Below are positions 8,340-20,131 of a stretch of 64,000 nt of DNA, one piece after another. The stretch is taken from assembly GCF_014635485.1 (NCBI RefSeq), contig NZ_BMCX01000002.1, positions 62,001 to 126,000 of the forward strand, written 5' to 3'. A program made the position numbers and the translations under genes. Positions within the stretch are counted from its first letter, which is position 1. Each line of letters begins with the position of its first letter. The notes under the pieces were generated by a model. It searched no databases, had not been told where the DNA came from, and worked only from the letters and a program-made list of their open reading frames with translations. Source of the stretch: Corynebacterium pelargi. GTDB taxonomy: Bacteria > Actinomycetota > Actinomycetes > Mycobacteriales > Mycobacteriaceae.

Positions 8340-9614
8340 TTAAGCCTCCTTCTTGGCTTCGAGCGCGCGCTTGAGATCGCGGAAGGCGGTGTAATTCGCC
8401 AGCACTTCTACACGGCCGGGCGGGCAGGCCCGGATGGCTTCAACGGGGTCTTTGACCAGCTCGTGCTGCACGGAGGCGTAGCTAAGACGCACGGCTAAAT
8501 CGGTGCCGCGTTCCCCGGAGGCTTTCACCGCCAGGGTTTCTAGCTCCTCGAACTTCACGTCCCAAAGCCAGGAGAGATCCTCGCCATCAGCCACCTGGCC
8601 ATTGACCGCAATAACCAAACCATCGGCGCTGCGATCCACCATGGAAAGAGCCTCCTGCCAGCCGGCGGGGTTCTTGGCCAGCAGCAGGTGAATCTGGTGC
8701 TCGCCCAAGGTGATGGTGGAGTAGCGGCCTGCCACATCATCAACGGTTTCCACCGCGGCCACAGCCTGATCCAGAGCAATATCGAAACGCTCCACAGCAC
8801 CGGCAACGGCCTGGGTGGCATTGCCGCGGTTGGCATTGCCGGGCAGGGCCAAGTTCAAGGCCACGGGTTGATCTTCGGCGCGCTGGATACCTTCGGGCGT
8901 GATCGCCCACGCGGGCGTTGGGCGGCGGAACGTCCGGCCGTCGGCAAGCGGCTTGACGGCATACCAATCCGAACCATCATGCACGATATGTCCGCCGGTT
9001 CGCGGGCAAGAGACAGCATCGCCGAGCCAGCCGGCACCGGCAGAAACCCACACCACATTCGGGGAATCGAAGGCGATGGAAGTGATGAGCACATCATCGC
9101 AGTTCGCAATCACCGTCATATCCGGGTGCGCATTCACGCACTCGCGCAGCGCACGCTCAATCTTGTTAATCTCGCCCACACGGTCGAGCTGATCGCGCGA
9201 CAAATTCAGCAGCACCAGGCACTGGGGCTTCAGGCGCTCGGCCACCTTCGGCACGTGGAGCTCATCTACCTCAAGCACCACATGGGAAGCATCGCGGCCA
9301 GCCAACAGGGCAGAAATGATCCCGGCGTCCATATTGTCGCCACCCTCATTCGTTGCCACCGTGTACTTGGTGCGCAGGGCAGAAGCCAACATGCGGGTGG
9401 TGGTGGACTTGCCGTTGGTGCCAGTCACCAGCGCCACCGGGCGATCGCCACCTAAAGAAAGCATGATGTTGGGGTCGATCTTCTCGGCGATCAGCCCGCC
9501 GATCATGCCACCAGAACCCCGGCCCGTGGCACGTGAGGCCTGCGTGGCAAGCTTCGCGGCAGACACAGCCAGGGCACTGCGAATCCGGCCAAAAGACACA
9601 GAAGGAAACGTCAT
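8340..9614 (-). CDS. murT: Lipid II isoglutaminyl synthase, Mur ligase-like subunit MurT
   Basis: 424 residues. ATP-dependent subunit that, with GatD, converts lipid II glutamate to isoglutamine. Walker A VTGTNGKST at 64-72, the Mur ligase central domain, and a DUF1727 C-terminal domain ending RVEVLANYTAFRDLKRAL. The segment that in many MurT proteins forms a four-cysteine zinc ribbon keeps only one cysteine here (SCPRTGG, then WYAVKPLADGRTFRRPTPAW). ATG 9614 is preferred over an upstream in-frame TTG. Transcribed with gatD, and probably read through from the DnaQ-like gene 12 bases upstream. Confidence 0.93.
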   Translation of the reverse strand: MTFPSVSFGRIRSALAVSAAKLATQASRATGRGSGGMIGGLIAEKIDPNIMLSLGGDRPVALVTGTNGKSTTTRMLASALRTKYTVATNEGGDNMDAGIISALLAGRDASHVVLEVDELHVPKVAERLKPQCLVLLNLSRDQLDRVGEINKIERALRECVNAHPDMTVIANCDDVLITSIAFDSPNVVWVSAGAGWLGDAVSCPRTGGHIVHDGSDWYAVKPLADGRTFRRPTPAWAITPEGIQRAEDQPVALNLALPGNANRGNATQAVAGAVERFDIALDQAVAAVETVDDVAGRYSTITLGEHQIHLLLAKNPAGWQEALSMVDRSADGLVIAVNGQVADGEDLSWLWDVKFEELETLAVKASGERGTDLAVRLSYASVQHELVKDPVEAIRACPPGRVEVLANYTAFRDLKRALEAKKEA

Positions 9615-9625
9615 GCCGAGCAATT

Positions 9626-10828
9626 CTAGTCTTTTATGGGCTTACCCTCCGCCACATGCTGACAGGCCTGCAAAAACTCCTCATCTGTCAGCAGCGGAAT
9701 GCCCTTCCTGTCCCCGTGCATCGCCTTGCCCACCAAATCCTGGCGCTTATTACACACCACCACCGAAGTCTGGCGCGTCAGCTTCTCGCTATACGCCAAG
9801 TGCTCGCGCACCGCGGCCTCAATGATCACGTCTGGATCCATCGCGATCTCCGGGGCCACCACCACTTCCATGCCCTGCACCAAACCGCGCTCCGGGGTGT
9901 ACACGCCTGGGTTTTCGTATTCGCGGGGCACGTGGGTGGCATCGATGCGCACGCTTGAGCGCTGCAAACCAAACTTATCGGCCCGCAACGCCTCAGGTGT
10001 TTGCACCGCGAGCAACTGCCAGGCCCGTTGCACAAAGAACATCCGGGCGATCATGAGCGTTTCTTCCCGGCTGGTTTCGGCCTCGCTGAGCTTGGTGCGC
10101 GCAACGCTCGCTTGTGCCGGTGGCGCCTCAAGGCCTAACTCCCTGGCCACATTGAGCACGCGGGTATCAGCAAACTGCAATCCGCGCCTGCGAGCAGAGG
10201 CCAAGGTATCCACGATCTCTTGAGGTTGTGGCACATGGCCTACACGCTGCCGCCGCTTCTGCTGGCGGCCACGCTGCCGATTCGCCCGTGCGGCCTCCGC
10301 CATTGCGCGGCGTGCCTCCGAAACCACAAAGCCCCACACCCGAGGGGCATTGTGCACCAAAAGGACGCGACCATCGATGAGCTTGTCCACGCGCTTGAGC
10401 ACCTCGCCAAAGCGCTTGCCCTGAGCAATCTCATCCTCATGCAAGCCGTGCAGGTGATATGGGCCTGGGTCTTTGCCTGAATTGAGCACCACGTGGAATT
10501 GCTCCACCTGCTCACCATCTTCAGAAAAGGTCACAGCATCGATGCTGACCAAACGCGATGTGGAGGGGTGAATCCCTGAACTGCGCACCGAAAGCGCCAC
10601 ATAGGGGGCTCGCTCAATGGCCTCACGGTCCACGCTGGGAGTGGTTTGCTTCTTGCGCTGCTGCTTCTGCGCGCTGGCATTGGACTGCTGTTTGGAGTTC
10701 TGCTGAGCGGAGTTATTGGAGTTATCGCTGCGTTGAGTGCTACTGCGGTTGGACCGACGGCGCCGCCCGCCCCGACGGCGCCTGCCTTGACGCTGCGCCT
10801 GTTGTTCACTCCGCTGCTCATCACTCAT
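9626..10828 (-). CDS. DnaQ-like exonuclease-fold protein with C-terminal BRCT-like region
   Basis: 400 residues. Residues 1-65 are arginine/glutamine/serine-rich (RRRRGGRRRRS) and probably disordered and nucleic-acid binding. Residues 70-290 resemble the actinobacterial DnaQ/DEDDh fold (YVALSVRSSGIHPSTSRLVSID...LLVHNAP). The C-terminus (GMEVVVAPE...SVVVCNKRQDLVGKAMHGDRKGIPLLTDEEFL) looks like a BRCT domain. The expected exo I D-x-E is S-V-R here, and the exo II HN..FD aspartate is also absent, so nuclease activity is doubtful. ATG at 10828 is chosen; the open frame upstream has no family-like sequence. Neighbour of murT-gatD, as dnaQ2 is in related species. Confidence 0.8.
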   Translation of the reverse strand: MSDEQRSEQQAQRQGRRRRGGRRRRSNRSSTQRSDNSNNSAQQNSKQQSNASAQKQQRKKQTTPSVDREAIERAPYVALSVRSSGIHPSTSRLVSIDAVTFSEDGEQVEQFHVVLNSGKDPGPYHLHGLHEDEIAQGKRFGEVLKRVDKLIDGRVLLVHNAPRVWGFVVSEARRAMAEAARANRQRGRQQKRRQRVGHVPQPQEIVDTLASARRRGLQFADTRVLNVARELGLEAPPAQASVARTKLSEAETSREETLMIARMFFVQRAWQLLAVQTPEALRADKFGLQRSSVRIDATHVPREYENPGVYTPERGLVQGMEVVVAPEIAMDPDVIIEAAVREHLAYSEKLTRQTSVVVCNKRQDLVGKAMHGDRKGIPLLTDEEFLQACQHVAEGKPIKD

Positions 10829-11492
10829 GGGGCTAGTGTATCGGTGCGCGAAGCAACACAGCGCAACGGCGCTCAAGAGGGGTACACGCGGGGATAAAGC
10901 AACAGTTTGTGCTGGCTGCTTTGGCTGGTGTGTGCAGTTTCCCATGTCATGTGGAAAGAAGACCTGTGATTGAGCGCGAAACGTCATGGGAACGTGCACG
11001 CTGCCGCCGGCGTGGGGCTCATTGTTGCCTCTGTGCAGGCTAAAGAATGGCTCTGGTGTGGCTTGGTATCTTGCGGGCTTTTGCTGGCTGGGTTTCTCAT
11101 TTGAGCAGTGCACTTGACGCAAGCGTGGCTTCGTTTTGGGGTCTGGCACCTGAGAATTACACCGTTGAAAGCATTGAAATAATTATTAATATGCATATTG
11201 TGTTTTAGGGGCCAATTGTGCAAAAGGCACAAGACTGAAAACGAAGTTACGTCGCGTTTTTCACTCCTCAGACAAAGGGGGGAGCGGTAGGGGTGTGGCG
11301 CCAAATAGTAAAAAAGTAGTAGATTCGCTAACGTTGTTAAAAAGACCAGTTCAAAGGCTATTACGATGGAAAAATAGCAGGTTTACTTTTGCTAAAAAAC
11401 CCGAATTTAATTACTACCGGTGGCAAAAAGAGTGTGCGGTGCCTAGCCTTGAAATTGACCCCCTCCATCAGGTTCCGAGAAAGGCCGGAAGT
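10829..11492. other. 664-base intergenic region with AT-rich core
   Basis: No convincing gene. From about 11150 to 11470 the sequence becomes much richer in A and T than its neighbours. It includes AATAATTATTAAT and a 12-bp palindrome AATATGCATATT at 11188-11199. It probably holds the divergent promoters of the DnaQ-like gene and the surface protein gene, with a long leader for the latter. The AT bias suggests imported DNA or a regulated promoter. Confidence 0.5.
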
Positions 11493-13388
11493 ATGTCCAA
11501 GAATTCTAGAAGGTTTGGCGCCAAGGCTATCGCTGCTATTGCTGCCCCCTCACTCATGTTTGCCACCGGAGCCGCATTTGCCCCCTATGCGGTGGCCGTA
11601 GAGGCTGAAGAGACAGCCTCTGAAGTTGTTGCACCGGAAGCCTCAAGCGAAGCTCCCGCTGATACCTCGGTAGAAACCCCTACCGAAGAGCCCGAGGCCC
11701 CCGCTGAGGAAACTCCTGCGGATACGGATGACAACGACAACGACAGCGACTCAGATTCCTCGACGGTCGACACCGAAGACCCAACTTCTGAGGAATCCAC
11801 TCCGGCCGAAGAGACCCCCGCTGAGGAGACTCCCGCTGAGGAGACTGAAACCCCCAGCGAGGAATCTGAAACGCCTAGCGAGGATCCTGATCCCGTCGCC
11901 CCATCCCAGATCAACCGTGCCCCTAAGATCACGATCGCGGGACCTACTTCCTACCCGAAAGACTTCGATTTCCAGCCATTGGAAAATCTCAAGCCTGAGG
12001 CTTATGACGAGGAAGATGGCGACATCAGCGACAACGTCACTGTCTTGAGCAGCAACGTAGACACCAGCCAGCCTGGTGATTACCAAGTCACGTTCGAGGT
12101 AGCTGATAGCTTTGGCGCGCGCGTTACTAAGACCGTGGATGTGAAGGTCACGGCTTCCGACGAGCCGAACCAGGCTCCGACCATCGAGGTCAACGGCCCT
12201 ATGGTGTACACCATTGACGATGGCTTTACGCCAGATCGCCTTGAGGTGGTCGCCAACGACGCTGAAGATGGCGATCTGACCGATCAACTTCAGATCATCG
12301 AGGGCGAAGTGGATCCCTCCATACCCGGTGAGTATTCCTTGACCTACCAAGTTACCGACAGCGGTAACTTGACCACCAAGGTGGTCGTCCCGGTGACCAT
12401 CACCGCGAACAAGCCGATCAACGAGGTTCCCAGCATCACCATCAATGGGCCCACCACCTACACTGTTGGCACTCAATTCACCATTGACAGCCTGGAGGCC
12501 ACCGCGTTTGACGCGGAAGATGGCGACATCACCGATAAGATCAAGCCCGTCTCCTCGAATGTCAATCCGGATAAGCCCGGCACCTACGAGGTGGTCCTCG
12601 CCGTCACGGACAGCAACGGTGCACGTCACGAGACAATCGTGACCGTCAAGTACCTGCCCAAGATGGAAAAGATCAACGCAGCCCCAGTGATCACGGGGCC
12701 TGAGCAGGTCGAGATCGAGCAGGATGCAGACTTCTCTAATGTGGTGGAGGTGCTCAAGGCCACCGCTGAAGATGCAGAAGACGGTGATCTCACCAGCAAG
12801 ATCGAGGTAGAAAGCAACGACGTCGACACCTCGACCCCCGGCAACTACCGTGTGACCCTCAAGGTCACTGACTCCGAAGGCGCAAGCACCACAAAGACGG
12901 TGGACGTGCACGTCAAGCCCAAGGACGAAACCGTCGATGCATCGGTCAATATCTTCGTTGCGGCTGTAGTAAACCTGAACGTCGGCATCAACTTCGATGA
13001 TCCGATCGCAGTGCTGCACGCAACGGCGTCTTCCACCCTTGACGGCAACCTCACTGGCTCCATCAAGGTGGTTTCCAGCGACGTCAACATTGAGGTAGCT
13101 GGCACCTATCACATCACCCTCGCAGTCACGGCCTCCAATGGCACCAAGTCTGAAAAGACCGTGGAGGTAGTGGTACACGAGAAGGACGACAACGGTGCTG
13201 CCACCAAGGACGATCAGCAGTCCGACTCCTCCAATGACGCGGCAACTGGCCACGCCACGGAAGACAAGCAGCAGCCCGCTTACCGCAACCTTGCTAATAC
13301 CGGCGCTTCTGTCCTCGGCATCGTCGTGGTTGGTTTGGCACTGGTAGGTGGCGGAATCCTGCTCAGCCGTCGCCGCAAGCAGTCCTAA
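11493..13388 (+). CDS. LANTG cell-wall-anchored surface protein with five Ig-like repeats
   Basis: 631 residues. Sec signal peptide (SKNSRRFGAKAIAAIAAPSLMFATGAAF, residues 2-35). An acidic, low-complexity Thr/Glu/Pro stalk runs to about residue 145 (repeats of AEETP and PSEES). Five Ig-like domains of about 80 residues follow, each with A.DAEDGD[LI]T, S[SN][ND]V[DN]...PG.Y.V...V.DS and a terminal valine-rich strand; these look like DUF5011-type domains, and the fifth is divergent. The C-terminus has LANTG, a hydrophobic helix and RRRKQS, a sortase signal with A in place of P. ATG 11493 follows AAAGGCCGGAA; an upstream open frame lacks a signal peptide. Probably an adhesin or wall-spanning stalk. 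Confidence 0.9.
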   Translation: MSKNSRRFGAKAIAAIAAPSLMFATGAAFAPYAVAVEAEETASEVVAPEASSEAPADTSVETPTEEPEAPAEETPADTDDNDNDSDSDSSTVDTEDPTSEESTPAEETPAEETPAEETETPSEESETPSEDPDPVAPSQINRAPKITIAGPTSYPKDFDFQPLENLKPEAYDEEDGDISDNVTVLSSNVDTSQPGDYQVTFEVADSFGARVTKTVDVKVTASDEPNQAPTIEVNGPMVYTIDDGFTPDRLEVVANDAEDGDLTDQLQIIEGEVDPSIPGEYSLTYQVTDSGNLTTKVVVPVTITANKPINEVPSITINGPTTYTVGTQFTIDSLEATAFDAEDGDITDKIKPVSSNVNPDKPGTYEVVLAVTDSNGARHETIVTVKYLPKMEKINAAPVITGPEQVEIEQDADFSNVVEVLKATAEDAEDGDLTSKIEVESNDVDTSTPGNYRVTLKVTDSEGASTTKTVDVHVKPKDETVDASVNIFVAAVVNLNVGINFDDPIAVLHATASSTLDGNLTGSIKVVSSDVNIEVAGTYHITLAVTASNGTKSEKTVEVVVHEKDDNGAATKDDQQSDSSNDAATGHATEDKQQPAYRNLANTGASVLGIVVVGLALVGGGILLSRRRKQS

Positions 13389-13424
13389 ACACCGCAAAGC
13401 TGCTGAGCAAATAACGCAGCAATA

Positions 13425-13474
13425 AGCGCCCGGTTCCTCCTCGCGTAAAAAGCGACAAAGGAGCCGGGCGCTTC
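13425..13474 (+). terminator. Terminator of the surface protein gene
   Basis: AGCGCCCGGTTCCTCC pairs with GGAG-CCGGGCGCTT across a 17-base loop, 36 bases after the stop. Long GC-rich stem with a short T tract. Confidence 0.6.
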
Positions 13475-13500
13475 GCCATACACTTCTTCGCCATACACTG

Positions 13501-13530
13501 AAAAAAGCCCCAGCCGAAGCCGGGGCTTAA
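13501..13530 (-). terminator. Rho-independent terminator of leuA
   Basis: On the minus strand AAGCCCCGGC-TTCG-GCTGGGGCTT is followed by a run of T. This is a UUCG-capped stem 17 bases beyond the leuA stop. Confidence 0.9.
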
Positions 13531-13547
13531 AAGTAGGAGGCGAGTGT

Positions 13548-15386
<1,839 letters not shown>

Positions 15387-15414
15387 TCAAGTCTTGTGCT
15401 AAAAGCTGATGGTG

Positions 15415-15460
15415 ACTGAGCCGGCGAAAGCGAAAACTCCGCGACGGGAGCCAGCTCAGT
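15415..15460 (-). promoter_or_regulatory. leuA leader stem-loop, candidate attenuation element
   Basis: Just after the leader peptide stop, ACTGAGCTGGC can pair with GCCGGCTCAGT (11 pairs including one G-U), with TCAGCTTTTAGC beyond. Placed between leader peptide and leuA start. A competing fold involving the GC-rich arginine-glycine codons of the leader is plausible. The T-run is weak, so transcriptional versus translational control is open. Confidence 0.5.
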
Positions 15461-15461
15461 G

Positions 15462-15512
15462 TTAGAAGGAGGGCCCGCCGCGGCGACTAAGCAATAGGTC
15501 CGCGCGTTGCAT
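15462..15512 (-). CDS. Leucine leader peptide of leuA (16 aa)
   Basis: Short reading frame ATG to TAA encoding MQRADLLLSRRGGPSF. It has three consecutive leucine codons (CTA, TTG, CTT) and ends in RRGGPSF, the ending seen in actinobacterial amino acid leader peptides. It lies in the leuA 5' leader. Stalling of the ribosome at the leucine codons when leucyl-tRNA is low would change folding of the following leader and raise leuA expression. The peptide is seen directly; the mechanism is inferred from known ribosome-mediated attenuation. Confidence 0.8.
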   Translation of the reverse strand: MQRADLLLSRRGGPSF

Positions 15513-15610
15513 GTCTCACACCCTAGCACAGAAATGAGACAAACTATCCCAAAATACGGAGCTAGCGCCTGCCCGCCAAGCCTCAACGCCAAAGGCTACA
15601 GTTGCTGCTG

Positions 15611-16735
15611 ATGCCTACTGCCCAACGTTACGGGCGCACGCTCACCCATCGTGTGGCTCGCGCCTTCACACCCGAACTCCGCCTCGCAACCTGGCTCTTC
15701 CTTGCCACGGCGATCGTTCGCTTTGGGCTGCTTTTGGCCATGAATCCCTCCCACGCCGTGGACTACCTGGCCAAATGGGATGGCGAACAATATGTGGCAA
15801 TCGCTCGCTTTGGCTACTTCAGCGCAGATGGCTCCGGTGCTGCCGATCCAGAGATCTACCAGCAACGCCTGGCATTCTTCCCCGCCTACCCCTTAGCCAT
15901 TCGCCTGGTATTCGCTGCATTGCACTGGATTCCCCTCCTGCCCATAAGTTATGCGGGGGTGGGGGTGCTCATCTCTTGTATCGCAGGTGTCGCCGCCACG
16001 ATGGCCATGTTGCGCTTAAGCGGCCAGCAACCCAACGCTGCCCTGCTTCTTCTCGGCGCACCCATGGCAATCACCTTGACCATGGTCTACACCGAAAGCC
16101 TCTTTTTAGCCTGCGCGCTCTGGGCCTTGGTGTATTTGATCCAACGCCGCCTCCTGCCCGCTGCCCTGCTCGTCGCGTTGGCGGGGCTCGTGCGGCTTAC
16201 GGCGGTGGATCTTTGGCTGGTGCTGGCAGCAAGCGTGGCGGTGTATCACCGCCGTAGCCTCAAAGCCTGGGTGCTGTGCGCCTTGGCCGCTGTGCCCGCG
16301 GTGGGCTATTTGCTGTGGGCCTCCTGGCATACGCGCGAGGTGGGCGGCTACTTCGGTATGCAGGAGCAGGGCTGGGATTCGGGCTTCGACTTCGGCCGCG
16401 CCACCTTGACCTGGCTTGGCACCTGGCACAGCAATCCCGGCTACATCATCAGCAGCGCCATCATCCTCGCAGCACTTCTGACCCTGCCCGTGGCAACGTG
16501 GTGGGCGCGCGCCGGGTTCCTCGACTGGCACCTCTGGCTTTTTGGCCTAGCCATCAGCGCCAATGTGCTGCTTTCCAATGGGATCATGCACTCGCGTCCG
16601 CGCTTACTGCTCCCCGCCGTGGTGCTGCTGCTCCCCCTGGCTCGACGTTTGCCCACGTGGGTAATGGTGCTGTGGTGCCTTCTGGGCGCGATGATTTCTG
16701 CCTACATGGTGGGCATATTCCAGTGGGCCATCTAG
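15611..16735 (+). CDS. Integral membrane protein, PIG-V / GPI-mannosyltransferase-like
   Basis: 374 residues with about nine membrane segments. The first loop has the pattern of PIG-V-like polyprenyl-dependent mannosyltransferases: VDYLAKWDGEQYVAIARFGYF, then AFFPAYPLAIRLV. The aspartate in WDGEQY is the likely catalytic residue. A later MVYTESLFLACALWALVY segment also matches the family. Such enzymes add sugars from polyprenyl-phosphate donors outside the membrane; the acceptor here is unknown. ATG at 15611 is preferred to TTG at 15602. It is divergent from leuA. Confidence 0.72.
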   Translation: MPTAQRYGRTLTHRVARAFTPELRLATWLFLATAIVRFGLLLAMNPSHAVDYLAKWDGEQYVAIARFGYFSADGSGAADPEIYQQRLAFFPAYPLAIRLVFAALHWIPLLPISYAGVGVLISCIAGVAATMAMLRLSGQQPNAALLLLGAPMAITLTMVYTESLFLACALWALVYLIQRRLLPAALLVALAGLVRLTAVDLWLVLAASVAVYHRRSLKAWVLCALAAVPAVGYLLWASWHTREVGGYFGMQEQGWDSGFDFGRATLTWLGTWHSNPGYIISSAIILAALLTLPVATWWARAGFLDWHLWLFGLAISANVLLSNGIMHSRPRLLLPAVVLLLPLARRLPTWVMVLWCLLGAMISAYMVGIFQWAI

Positions 16736-16741
16736 AAAGAA

Positions 16742-16761
16742 GGCCATCTACAAAGATGGCC
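16742..16761. terminator. Short inverted repeat between convergent genes
   Basis: GGCCATCT and AGATGGCC separated by four bases, between the stops of two convergent membrane protein genes. There is no clear T-run, so it is only a possible bidirectional terminator. Confidence 0.4.
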
Positions 16762-16763
16762 GT

Positions 16764-17615
16764 CTAGCTCTTATGCGCCCCAACGCCCTTCCTTGAAAGC
16801 GCCACGGTGGAAACGGTCATGGTGACCAGCGCCAGCGCCATAAAGAACCAGTTAAAGCCGCTGACTTGGAACTTCTCTCCCAGCACTGCGTAACCAAGTG
16901 CAAATGCCACGATGGGTTCCAGAATCGTCATCGCCGGCAAGGAGTTCTTCAGATCTCCAGCATTAAAGGCATATTGCTGCACCACGGTGCCAATGATGGC
17001 TCCGGCCAAGAGGGTGTAGCCCTCCCATGCGGTGAGCAGGGCAACAAAGCCCTCGTGGGTGAAGATGTCCACGGTGCCTTTCGATAGCACGGCCACATAG
17101 CCGTAGATACCGCCGGTGACCACACCGAGCCAGAGTGCCTTTTCATTCCTGATCTGGCGCTGGGCATAGCGCTCCAGGCTCACCAGCGCCACCACGCCGA
17201 TGATCATCGCGGGGATCCAGCGCTCAAGTGGTGGTTGGGGATCTCCGGCTTCTGGGCGGCCAAGCAGCACCAGCACGGCCACGGCCACGGTGAGGGCTAA
17301 GGCCCAAAGGAATTCATCGCGGGAGATGCGTCGGCCATCAAAGTGTGCCGAAAGCGGCAGGGTGAACATCAAAGAAAGCACCAGGATCGGCTGCACGACC
17401 AACAGAGCGCCGAAGCCAAGGGCAATGATTTGGAAGCCATAGCCCGCCAATGCGAGGAAGGTGCCGGCCCACCACGCTGGGCGTCGAATAGCTTGAAGGA
17501 AGGGCGATCCTCCTGCGGGAGCGTTTTCTGCAATGCGGTGTCGAACCACGGTGCCCCAGGCGATGGTGATGGCTGAAAGCAGCGCGAACGCCATTGCAAG
17601 AAGATTTCCCAACAT
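16764..17615 (-). CDS. DMT/EamA-type membrane transporter
   Basis: 283 residues with about nine to ten hydrophobic helices in two related halves. LGFGALLVVQPILVLSLMFTLPL in the first half and NSLPAMTILEPIVAFALGYAVLGE in the second are the hallmark helix 3-4 and 8-9 motifs of drug/metabolite exporters. Substrate unknown. The start at 17615 is taken because AAGGA lies just upstream; an upstream TTG-type extension would overlap the lysC leader. It is divergent from lysC, a position where C. glutamicum also has a DMT protein. Confidence 0.82.
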   Translation of the reverse strand: MLGNLLAMAFALLSAITIAWGTVVRHRIAENAPAGGSPFLQAIRRPAWWAGTFLALAGYGFQIIALGFGALLVVQPILVLSLMFTLPLSAHFDGRRISRDEFLWALALTVAVAVLVLLGRPEAGDPQPPLERWIPAMIIGVVALVSLERYAQRQIRNEKALWLGVVTGGIYGYVAVLSKGTVDIFTHEGFVALLTAWEGYTLLAGAIIGTVVQQYAFNAGDLKNSLPAMTILEPIVAFALGYAVLGEKFQVSGFNWFFMALALVTMTVSTVALSRKGVGAHKS

Positions 17616-17714
17616 TGTCCTTACTATAACGGCTAAATGGGGCTCGACTTCGCTTGACCACGCCGAAGGGCTGTAAGCTATGAAGCCGACATTCATGTAG
17701 GGATAGAAAGGGCA

Positions 17715-18986
17715 ATGCCCGTGGCACTTGTCGTACAGAAATATGGTGGCTCCTCCTTGGAGACCCCGGAGCGCATCCGCAGCGTAGCTGAACGCATTGT
17801 TGCTACTAAGAAGAAAGGCAACGACGTGGTCGTGGTCTGCTCAGCAATGGGCGATACCACCGACGACCTGCTGGATATGGCCGCCGCAGTGAACCCCGTT
17901 CCTCCGGCGCGTGAAATGGACATGCTATTGACCGCCGGTGAGCGCATCTCGAATGCGCTGGTGGCGATGGCCATTGAATCCTTTGGTGCGAAGGCGCAGT
18001 CCTTCACTGGCTCGCAGGCGGGCGTGATCACCACCGAGCGCCACGGAAATGCGCGCATCGTCGACGTCACCCCCGGACGTGTGCGTGAGGCGCTCGACGA
18101 GGGCAAGATCTGCTTGGTGGCCGGGTTCCAGGGCGTGAATCGTGAGTCCCGCGATGTCACCACCTTGGGCCGTGGCGGTTCCGATACCACCGCTGTGGCG
18201 CTGGCTGCCGCGCTCGATGCCGACGTGTGCGAAATCTATTCGGATGTCGATGGCGTGTACACCGCCGATCCGCGCATCGTCTCGAATGCGCAGAAGCTAG
18301 AAAAGCTCTCCTTCGAGGAGATGCTGGAGCTTGCCGCAGTCGGCTCCAAAATTCTTGTGCTCCGCAGCGTTGAATATGCGCGCGCCTTTGGTGTGCCGCT
18401 GCGCGTGCGTTCGTCGTATAGCAATGACCCCGGCACCCTGGTCGCCGGTTCGATGGAGGATATTCCTGTGGAAGAAGCAGTGCTGGCCGGTGTAGCCACC
18501 GATAAGTCCGAAGCAAAAATTACCGTCCTTGGCATTCCGGATTCCCCCGGTGCCGCCGCCGATGTGTTCCGCGCACTCGCCGATGCCGAGATCAACATCG
18601 ATATGGTGCTGCAAAATATCTCCTCGCTGGAAGATAACCGCACCGATATCACCTTCACCTGCCCCCGCACCGACGGCCCGCGCGCCATGGAGCTGCTGCG
18701 CAACCTGCAGGCCAAGAACGACTGGCAAAACGTCGTCTACGACGATCAAATTGGCAAGGTATCCCTGGTGGGCGCCGGCATGAAGTCGCACCCCGGCGTC
18801 ACCGCCATCTTCTGCGAGGCGCTGCGCGATGCCGGCATCAACATCGAGCTGATTTCGACCTCCGAAATTCGCATCTCGGTGCTCATCCGCGAATCCGACG
18901 TGGACGAAGCCACCCGCGTGCTGCACGAGGCATTCGAGCTCGGCGGCGACACCGAGGCCACCGTGTACGCAGGCACCGGCCGCTAA
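17715..18986 (+). CDS. lysC: Aspartate kinase, alpha subunit with internal beta start
   Basis: 423 residues. Phosphorylates aspartate, the entry step to lysine, threonine, methionine and diaminopimelate. N-terminal kinase domain with [10 protein letters not shown] (6-15), the GRGGSDTTA motif near 150-158 and [12 protein letters not shown] near 176-187. Two ACT domains follow (from about 265). A likely internal start ATG at 18453 (residue 247, MEDIPVEE) would give the separate beta regulatory subunit, as known for C. glutamicum. The feedback region MVLQNISS...TDITFTCPR looks intact, so normal lysine-threonine inhibition is expected. asd follows 26 bases later. Confidence 0.96.
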   Translation: MPVALVVQKYGGSSLETPERIRSVAERIVATKKKGNDVVVVCSAMGDTTDDLLDMAAAVNPVPPAREMDMLLTAGERISNALVAMAIESFGAKAQSFTGSQAGVITTERHGNARIVDVTPGRVREALDEGKICLVAGFQGVNRESRDVTTLGRGGSDTTAVALAAALDADVCEIYSDVDGVYTADPRIVSNAQKLEKLSFEEMLELAAVGSKILVLRSVEYARAFGVPLRVRSSYSNDPGTLVAGSMEDIPVEEAVLAGVATDKSEAKITVLGIPDSPGAAADVFRALADAEINIDMVLQNISSLEDNRTDITFTCPRTDGPRAMELLRNLQAKNDWQNVVYDDQIGKVSLVGAGMKSHPGVTAIFCEALRDAGINIELISTSEIRISVLIRESDVDEATRVLHEAFELGGDTEATVYAGTGR

Positions 18987-19000
18987 ACCTCAATACTTAA

Positions 19001-20044
<1,044 letters not shown>

Positions 20045-20054
20045 TAGCGAAATC

Positions 20055-20086
20055 AAAGCGCTCCCCGAAGAATCGGGGAGCGCTTT
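20055..20086 (+). terminator. Rho-independent terminator of lysC-asd
   Basis: Perfect AAAGCGCTCCCCG / CGGGGAGCGCTTT stem around a short loop, starting 11 bases after the asd stop. Confidence 0.85.
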
Positions 20087-20131
20087 GGTGTGTCTACAGT
20101 GTGTTGTGCGTGAATCTCACGCGGGGGCGTG

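Noticed and set aside
8688..9455. 255-residue plus-strand frame
   Set aside because: Antisense of murT; no start signal or domain.
11751..13397. 548-residue minus-strand frame
   Set aside because: Antisense of the Ig-repeat surface protein gene; follows from its codon pattern.
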